From assembly GCA_026874595.1 (NCBI GenBank), contig CM049319.1, positions 57,608,917 through 57,672,916 on the forward strand: a DNA stretch of 64,000 bases, given 5' to 3'. The stretch is from Sipunculus nudus. Taxonomy: Eukaryota; Annelida; Sipuncula; Golfingiida; Sipunculidae. Both the position numbers and the translations under genes were made by a program. Shown here in pieces: positions 59,401 to 64,000 of the stretch (its first letter is position 1; every line of letters begins with the position of its first letter). The notes below the pieces were generated by a model that saw only the letters and a program-made list of their open reading frames with translations, was not told the origin of the DNA and made no database searches.

Positions 59401-61159
59401 ATAACCACCTTTTCTTTCCACTTTGGATGTTTAATGCTGTGAAAACATCTATTAATATATATGGGATGCCAAGGACAGTGTATAGTATAAATGACTGTTA
59501 ATCTGTGTTGATGTAGTGTTGTATACACGTTTCATTTTCGTGATAAATTCCCTTTTGCAAATATCACAAATTTAAAACCCCCATAAACATTATGCAACTT
59601 ACAGTATGTATTCATGTATAACCCTACTTTGGAAAGGTGTAACAGAAAAAAGAATTCTATACTTACATCCTTAATACCTGGTGGCAGCTGGGTGATCTAC
59701 AATGTAAGACAATAAGTTTTTATTCAAACTTCAGACATGGTACATCTACTGCGAAGTTCCAAATATGCTTTGATGATCCCAGGTGTTTACAAAACTTATA
59801 GTATCATTCAGTGTGCATTTTCTATTTGATGCATCTTAAATATTTCACTTAGTGTGATATGTTTCTGCAATTTCAAACTGCAATGGAACCCAATCCTGCG
59901 ACCACCCAAAAATGTGACCAAACACCAATTTGTCCACTTATCTTGGTCCTGAATATATGATCCAGGTAGTTAATTTCACAAATACAACCGTCCCAACATT
60001 GTGGGAGCCACTATAATATCATAGAGTATTTCATATTTCAAAGGTGTATTTGCCATCCAGTATGTTTGTCATTAGGGACTCTTAATTTCAACTTTAAAAT
60101 ATTATAGAATAAAAAGATAACATTATAATAACAACAGTTATTGCTTTAACTATTGTCAAACCACTCTGATGTAATTCTCCTACACGTCAATTCTGAAGGA
60201 ATAAAGTTGTGTTATCTGACCTACCTGTGACTTGCTGAGGTCCAACCGTTTTGCATTCTCCTCTTTGCACTTGCTAAATTCTTTCATGATATCCTGAGGA
60301 ATAAAACAGTAAACTGGTTTATTTAAGTATTAATAATGCTCTACATCATCAGCATGTCATTAACATTGCAAACTATATTATAGAACTATATTATACTAGT
60401 GAACATTCAATGCAAGTTTCATCATCAAATTTCTGTAAGTTACCTAGTTGGCACCACAAAGAAAGTTTCATAAAATATACAGTAAAATCTCACTTAAAGA
60501 CCGCTTTGGTACAGTGAAGACTTTAAAATAACACACACTTTTAAAGTTACAATTACTTTTTCCCTTTATATCATATATTTAAACCTAAGAATAGGGGGCA
60601 CCTTGTTTTTCCATTTTGCAGGCACTTATTTTAGTCCAAAAAGATGACCTGAACCTTGATAATGGGACAACTAAGTACAAAGTTAAAACTGCCTGGTCAG
60701 GCATAAAGTTGGCCAGAACTGGCCAGCAGATTAAGCAGTTACACAGCACAGATAAGTATGATCTTGGATGGTCAGACTTTTTGTGTTAAGGTTTCAAACC
60801 ACATAGGGGGGGGGGGTCTGCCATTAATTATATTTAATTATATTAATTATATTTTCCATCAAGACATATCTTGGTGGAAAATATATATTTGGCCCTTCAT
60901 GAAAATCAGTTACCTGGAAAGTTATCATGGTAACACCAATAGACATACATATAAATGGACAGACAGACACACATCGCCCACACCATCTCTAGGAGATGTG
61001 CTAAATAAAGAACATTTTACATCCTCTCACCACTTGTGGTGTGTTTTTCATTTTGTCCTTGCCCGTTCCTGGTGTCTTGGGTGGTTTGTTAGGATCTGGT
61101 CTCAGCGAGACTCTTTTTGTGTATCGGGGTTCCTCCCCTCTGATAGACCCTGAACTCAT
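41426..61159 (-). CDS. SHOC2: SHOC2/Sur-8 leucine-rich-repeat RAS-RAF scaffold, complete
   Basis: SHOC2 joins MRAS-GTP and PP1 catalytic subunit in a holophosphatase that removes the inhibitory phosphate of RAF kinases, raising ERK signalling. Sixteen coding exons (61159-61031, 60293-60225, 59696-59667, 59202-59017, 58116-58021, 56972-56852, 55211-55103, 54639-54546, 54142-54038, 52681-52567, 52065-51941, 46110-46023, 45060-44991, 43573-43506, 42956-42787, 41458-41426) sum to 1608 nt, 535 residues, with all phases closing. A basic 43-residue N-terminal exon (human Ser2 conserved: MSSG) precedes about 20 leucine-rich repeats from residue 58, including [21 protein letters not shown] and [12 protein letters not shown]. 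Human SHOC2 is 582 residues; the difference is mostly a shorter N-terminal tail. KRVSL at 15-19 may be a weak RVxF-like PP1 site. An upstream non-coding exon is likely, because an acceptor lies 9 nt before ATG. Confidence 0.97.
42787..42956 (-). CDS. SHOC2: SHOC2 coding exon 15 (residues 469-525)
   Basis: Acceptor ATTCTGCAG, donor TACAG|GTAAAC, phase 1/0. It encodes [27 protein letters not shown] and GGPSLVIQ, almost identical to human. Confidence 0.98.
43506..43573 (-). CDS. SHOC2: SHOC2 coding exon 14 (residues 446-468)
   Basis: Acceptor GTGTTGCAG, donor AATTG|GTAAAT, phase 2/1. It encodes [20 protein letters not shown] and EEI. Confidence 0.96.
44991..45060 (-). CDS. SHOC2: SHOC2 coding exon 13 (residues 423-445)
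   Basis: Acceptor TGTTCCAG, donor ATTGG|GTGAGT, phase 1/2. It encodes [20 protein letters not shown] and RAI. Confidence 0.95.
46023..46110 (-). CDS. SHOC2: SHOC2 coding exon 12 (residues 394-422)
   Basis: Acceptor TGTTTCAG, donor GATAG|GTAAGG, phase 0/1. It encodes [20 protein letters not shown] and RLESLPQEI. Confidence 0.97.
46214..49312 (+). mobile_element. CAAGTGACCC-type element split by a nested insertion
   Basis: Starts CAAGTGACCCTTGGGCCATG at 46216, runs to 46767 and resumes at 48663. The host phrase GGTCTCAAAAATAGAG plus an A run, intact near 48980 and 63510, is cut by the insertion at 46768-48662. After the break come GGTGCCACTAGTCTGC and GACACCACAAGTCTGC boxes with about 330-bp repeated text (TTTGTGCCCTGTTAACAG). 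The 3' end is unclear. It lies in SHOC2 intron 11. Confidence 0.6.
46768..48662 (+). mobile_element. CTAGGG-type AGGTCA-array element in SHOC2 intron 11 (1.9 kb)
   Basis: The 5' end is CTAGGGACCCAAGGGTCTCG with GCTCAGCTGC; the 3' end is CAGCTGAACT plus A run at 48660. CCTTGACCTTTGACC-type boxes recur near 46930, 47073, 47218, 47404, 47548, 47693, 47841, 47981 and 48128, mostly 140-148 bp apart. ACGCCACCAC lies near 48309. Non-coding. It shares both ends with 23158-24696. Confidence 0.75.
49793..49977. mobile_element. 185-bp MITE with TA target duplication
   Basis: Terminal inverted repeats CAGTGGAACCTGT and ACAGGTTTCACTG (one mismatch), flanked by TA on each side, as for Tc1/mariner-type insertion. 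The body has GACCACC and TAAGACC phrases. A related fragment lies at 37766-37850, with possible relics near 59880 and 60480. No transposase. Confidence 0.75.
50360..51990 (-). repeat. Exon-junction minisatellite: tandem copies of the SHOC2 exon 11 donor
   Basis: The minus-strand unit is GTATGTTATATA plus CTGGAGGTTCTCAGCCTCAG and CAACAACCTGCTCAGG (48 bp; 42- and 45-bp variants). The 36-nt part equals the end of exon 11 ([12 protein letters not shown]) and the 12-nt part is the first intron sequence. About 24 contiguous units lie at 50859-51940 and about six decayed ones at 50360-50520 and 50716-50858. Every unit offers AAG or AGG before GTATGT. Length variants come from slippage within CTCAGC and CAA repeats. 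Two minus frames stay open for over 300 codons simply because all unit lengths are multiples of three. Confidence 0.95.
50525..50712. mobile_element. 188-bp MITE inserted into the minisatellite
   Basis: Terminal inverted repeats GGCCAAAAAA and TTTTTTGGCC, flanked by TAA on both sides, which suits PIF/Harbinger-type elements. The minisatellite text GAGGCT-AAGAACC resumes on either side. A diverged relative starts near 6033 (TAAGCCAAAAAAAAATTAAA, then CGTCAATTTTAACC) in an ACP1 intron; possible ends occur at 3104 and 59224. Confidence 0.8.
51941..52065 (-). CDS. SHOC2: SHOC2 coding exon 11 (residues 352-393), followed by a donor minisatellite
   Basis: Acceptor ATATTCCAG, phase 1/0. It encodes [20 protein letters not shown] and ends [12 protein letters not shown] at donor CAAG|GTATGT (51940). 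The last 36 nt plus 12 intronic nt are the founder of the array at 50360-51990. Reading on past the donor in the SHOC2 frame reaches TAA at 51904-51902 after 12 codons, so only this donor joins correctly to exon 12 (RLPGTIGNL). Confidence 0.95.
52567..52681 (-). CDS. SHOC2: SHOC2 coding exon 10 (residues 314-351)
   Basis: Acceptor TCTTTATAG, donor ATTAG|GTATGA, phase 0/1. It encodes [20 protein letters not shown] and [13 protein letters not shown]. Confidence 0.97.
52970..53230. mobile_element. Fragment of an AGGTCA-type element in SHOC2 intron 10
   Basis: Contains CTGTGACCTCATAAAAGATA, a GATGAAAGGTTTTGC stretch and a CATGACCTTGGACCC box near 53113. Both ends are missing. A poly-G run lies at about 53501-53514. 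Confidence 0.5.
54038..54142 (-). CDS. SHOC2: SHOC2 coding exon 9 (residues 279-313)
   Basis: Acceptor ATTTTCAG, donor TACAG|GTAACA. It encodes [20 protein letters not shown] and YPLGGPSQF, matching human YPVGGPSQF. Confidence 0.96.
54546..54639 (-). CDS. SHOC2: SHOC2 coding exon 8 (residues 247-278)
   Basis: Acceptor CTTTTCAG, donor TACCT|GTGAGT, phase 2/0. It encodes [15 protein letters not shown] through NNITQLP. More diverged from human than its neighbours. Confidence 0.94.
55103..55211 (-). CDS. SHOC2: SHOC2 coding exon 7 (residues 211-246)
   Basis: Acceptor TTCCCACAG, donor CTTAG|GTAAGA, phase 1/2. It encodes [18 protein letters not shown] through LTRLGL. Confidence 0.96.
55250..56851. 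other. SHOC2 intron 6, no separate gene
   Basis: Contains short repeat-like text (AAGGTCAAGGTCACAAG at 55433) and no exon of SHOC2 beyond those listed. Open frames here have no recognisable domain. Confidence 0.5.
56852..56972 (-). CDS. SHOC2: SHOC2 coding exon 6 (residues 171-210)
   Basis: Acceptor TTTTTCAG, donor TGTAG|GTAAGT, phase 0/1. It encodes [12 protein letters not shown] through HNHLEHLPV. Confidence 0.96.
57350..57560. repeat. Dispersed repeat in SHOC2 intron 5
   Basis: CCCCGTTCGCGTGTTTGTGT, ACATAACTCATGCAATCAT and GGGATGGG occur in the same order near 33025-33125. It looks like a decayed interspersed repeat; both copies are non-coding. Confidence 0.5.
58021..58116 (-). CDS. SHOC2: SHOC2 coding exon 5 (residues 139-170)
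   Basis: Acceptor TTCTTTCAG, donor TAGCG|GTGAGT. It encodes [20 protein letters not shown] and the next repeat start. Confidence 0.96.
58140..59016. other. SHOC2 intron 4, nothing recognised
   Basis: AT-rich intron sequence without arrays, element termini or RNA motifs that I could identify. Confidence 0.5.
59017..59202 (-). CDS. SHOC2: SHOC2 coding exon 4 (residues 77-138)
   Basis: Acceptor TATTCACAG, donor GTGAG|GTAAGT. It encodes [14 protein letters not shown] through [10 protein letters not shown], nearly three repeats and the most conserved stretch. Confidence 0.98.
59667..59696 (-). CDS. SHOC2: SHOC2 coding exon 3, 30-nt microexon (residues 67-76)
   Basis: Acceptor ACATTGTAG, donor GGAT|GTAAGT. 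It encodes [10 protein letters not shown], needed to complete the first leucine-rich repeat between RLDLSKSQ and [10 protein letters not shown]. Confidence 0.93.
60225..60293 (-). CDS. SHOC2: SHOC2 coding exon 2 (residues 44-66)
   Basis: Acceptor TTCCTCAG, donor CACAG|GTAGGT. It encodes [20 protein letters not shown], aligning with the human IKELNKCREEN segment just before the first repeat. Confidence 0.95.
61031..61159 (-). CDS. SHOC2: SHOC2 coding exon 1 (residues 1-43)
   Basis: ATG at 61159-61157 in AAGAAGATGA context. It encodes [10 protein letters not shown] through KNTPQV; donor GTG|GTGAGA. A T-rich tract and AACAG acceptor end 9 nt upstream, so the 5'UTR continues in an exon I did not find. 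Confidence 0.9.
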
Positions 61160-61168
61160 CTTCTTCTG

Positions 61169-63360
61169 CTGTTAATTAAAAAATATAAACAAAATGTATT
61201 AAAACATGTGAATAAAAGAGAGGTCCACATCTTTCTGGGTGACACTTTCTGCTGATATGAGAATAAATATTACCAAATAGTAAGAATCTTATTCCCTTAT
61301 TACCGGTACTATTTCATTATTACAGCGAAGGTCAATTCTGTGTGTGTTTTGGCATGATATCTACACTGCAAAAAATAATTTTCTTGAATAGATAATATTT
61401 CTTATCCAAAGAAATTTTTTTCTGCTGTTAAGTGACACAAATGTATTACCACACCAGGAGTCCAGGATATATCAAATGGAAACTTTAAAGATAAATAAAA
61501 TATAATAAGCGAAACAAGTTAGTACCATTAAAATTTAAAAACTTTGCACTTATTGTTGTCATGAGTTGATAACATACCAATGGGCCAGTGATTATTCAAC
61601 AGAATTTTATTTTTGTGTAAGCAATTGAACTAGCTGTACTACAGTTTCTTATGATTAGCTAACAGAAGATCCATGAAAATTCATGTACTACCAGAGGCAG
61701 TTGATAAGTTCTTATAGGCAGATTCCAGAGAGACCAAAACATACTTCGGTTAACTATTAAAGTATGTTCCAGAAGTTTTAATTAAGATGGGTATATAATA
61801 GACTCCCTCACAGTTGTCTCAGTCAGCCAACGCGTTAGAAAGTCAGTGTCAACTAGTGACAAGTCATGTTGTGTTGATTAGGTCTACACCAAGCGGGGTG
61901 TGTTTTAAATACCAGGTTAGGACAATATTGGTCCTGCAGATAGCATATAATTAGCCAAGTAGAGCACAGAAGAGAAGACTTTAATTGAAGAATTAGTACA
62001 TCATTGGCTGTGGCCAATTACTGGACATTATCTGAATAAACCTATTTGGTTACCTCAGTGTTGATAATTCTGGGTTTTGGGGTGAAAGTTTCTGGGAAAT
62101 ATATGTCTACTGCATGTGTGGTGTGATAATTAGAAGTCTTAATAACCCAGGGATGAGCATTTAATGGGGCCTGGCAGCACTGTGTAACACTAGGATTTAT
62201 AACATGAGACCATTCAGCCAACTGTGCAGCGTGTATCACAGGGGACAATGACCTGTACACGCCATGTGAAGTTTCCTTGAACATAATGACACTTTACACG
62301 TAGCTATAGAACTCATGTTTAATCAGAATATGATTGTCACAGGTTCAGTAAACTTTAACAATTCTTCATCAGTACAATTTAGATAAAATAGTCCAAGCCT
62401 ACATGAATCTATACCCGTCTCAGGTTCCTAATAAAACTTCCTTGTCTTATACTGTTTTGCAGTTCCCAAACATGACTCACAAGTGAGCTCTGGAACAGTC
62501 ACCTAATACCAATGAATGACCTGGCCCTGAGCAGGGACAAAGAAATTCTTTTTTTTGTCTCACAATGGTACAAAATCATTTGAATTGAAAACATGGATCC
62601 AGATTATCATTAAAATTTAAATGACTATTTTCCTGACATTCTTAAAATTCATTAAACTGTATTCATACCTATAAGAGTATGTTGTTACTTGAAATTAAAA
62701 ATAACCATGGGTAAATAATCAAACCTCCACAGCTGGCAGAGGTATAGAGAAATAAAAAAGAAGGTAAAATTCTAACCTGAAAAATGTATATGGCAAAAAA
62801 ATGCAACAAACAAACAATCAAATCATGTGCCACCAGCCATTTAATTACCTATATACTCAGATACTGATACTGAAAATAATCTTTGACGCAATCATGCAGA
62901 GGATGATAGTTTCAGCTCAAGATCAGACAACTGAAACTGGCATATAATCAAGATTTTAATATTTTTTGCATCCTTACTAATTCCATTTGTATGGTCTCCA
63001 TCATGGATCCAACTCAAAAACAGGCAATCTCACCAGATAAAAATGTTTTTTCATGGCAGAATGAAATTGACAAACAAATCAAACCAAACGGAAAAGGATA
63101 AGGAAGAATGCGTATCTTTGTGGAAGTTAACATTTTTTTAAAACTTAATTCATGGATCACTTCCAAAAGAATAATAAATCCTTCATTGATTGTTTCATAC
63201 TAGATAATGATAGTGCCAAATCCATTCAGCAGATGTCACCATCAGTGCCTATGACCTCCCCCCCCCCCCCCCCCCTTTCACAAAAAAACCCTAATCTTTC
63301 TTCCTCATTGCAAATCTCTTAAGCTTCTTTTGCAGAAATCAACATATTTTCAGCTAATCA
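61169..63360. other. SHOC2 upstream region; non-coding first exon and promoter not located
   Basis: No exon could be called. The acceptor just before the ATG implies an upstream 5'UTR exon, which may lie here or beyond the window. A poly-C run lies at 63258-63276. Confidence 0.4.
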
Positions 63361-63364
63361 TATA

Positions 63365-63615
63365 AAACAAGTGACCCATGGGTCATGACGTTTAGCTGAC
63401 TGGGAAGAGATTCGCAAAAGGAAATTTTTTCATCTGAATGGTAGTATATACCCATTCAACTGAAGCATCAAACAGATCAACCAACAGGGCAAAATTGTGT
63501 CTGTATTTTTAAAGGTCTCAAAAATAGAGAAAAAAATTCGTAAAAAATCCAAAAATACAGGTGGCGCCACCAGTCTGCAGGAACTGATGGAACATCTCAT
63601 GATCAATATGTATGC
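63365..63615 (+). mobile_element. CAAGTGACCC-type element cut by the next insertion
   Basis: Starts CAAGTGACCCATGGGTCATG, holds GGTCTCAAAAATAGAG and GGTGGCGCCACC (63561-63572) with CAGTCTGCAGGAACTGATG. It stops at ATGCAAA, where the related copy at about 49081 continues with GAATCATGG. Confidence 0.6.
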
Positions 63616-64000
63616 AAACAAGGGACCCATGGGTCACGGCGCTCAGCTGATCGTGATTGGACTATAAATGTTTCTCCACTGTGATACTATATCGAGTCGA
63701 TAAAGCTTATGAATATCATGTACATGTTGGGCTATTATAAAGGAATGTAATGTAATATGTGAGTAAATGATAAATGAAATTACCTGACTGATGGATTAAT
63801 AGAGTCAAATAAAGTGGTTTATTTTTTATTTATTTAGGAGGGGTTGAAAATTGTGATATATTTTAGCAAATATGAATGCAATGACAGCAGTAATAAGCAG
63901 AAGCAGAATGATGATAAGACTATTTGTTGAAGGATCTAAAGTGTATGGTAGTCTGTAAGCGTTCAATCTGACAGATATGATGTTATGATTAACTATGCTG
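63616..64000 (+). mobile_element. CAAGGG-family element running off the window
   Basis: Starts CAAGGGACCCATGGGTCACG with GCTCAGCTGATCGTGATTGG and matches the reverse complement of about 720-1152. Inserted in the A run of the element at 63365-63615. Confidence 0.7.

Noticed and set aside
60758-61153. 131-codon plus-strand open frame
   Set aside because: It is antisense to SHOC2 coding exon 1, whose splice sites and homology explain the sequence.

Overview
The window is animal nuclear DNA. Genes are split by many GT-AG introns, the sequence is AT-rich, and old mobile elements dominate. Protein identities and the repeat families (AGGTCA arrays, CAGCTGAGC termini, GGTGGCGCCACC boxes) suggest a lophotrochozoan, most likely a bivalve mollusc; the species is an inference I cannot confirm.

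Three protein genes can be supported. (1) The 3' part of a low-molecular-weight protein tyrosine phosphatase gene (ACP1 type, + strand, coding exons 5850-7721); the first coding exons with the P-loop were not found here. (2) A complete ribosomal protein L32 gene (RPL32, - strand, coding 19215-15790, 134 aa). It has a probable non-coding TOP exon at about 20452-20421, and each of its three introns carries one copy of the same box C/D snoRNA. (3) A complete 16-coding-exon SHOC2/Sur-8 gene (- strand, 61159-41426, 535 aa), a leucine-rich-repeat scaffold of the RAS-RAF pathway. All exon phases close and the coding total is 1608 nt.

Layout: 1-5250 old repeats in or upstream of ACP1; 5850-10170 ACP1 exons and 3'UTR; 10580-14450 a three-level nest of mobile elements; 15745-20452 RPL32; 20460-34150 intergenic repeats, including a self-nested element at 29890-32384; 34155-36960 a 41/43-bp satellite; 37000-41425 the SHOC2 3' flank or 3'UTR with a 60-bp tandem array; 41426-61159 SHOC2; 61160-64000 upstream sequence and repeats.

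The most unusual object is a minisatellite at about 50360-51990. Its 42-48 bp unit copies the last 36 nt of SHOC2 coding exon 11 plus the first 12 nt of the following intron. The true 5' splice site is therefore followed by some 24 contiguous and several decayed copies of itself. The first copy puts a stop codon in the SHOC2 frame, so the array looks like a run of decoy donors, not coding sequence. The second theme is a family of non-coding elements with shared termini (5' CAAGGG or CTAGGG with palindrome GACCCATGGGTC, 3' hairpin ending GAGCT) that insert into A-tracts, often inside each other. Some carry an AGGTCA direct-repeat box about every 145 bp. No transposase, reverse transcriptase, tRNA or CRISPR was seen.
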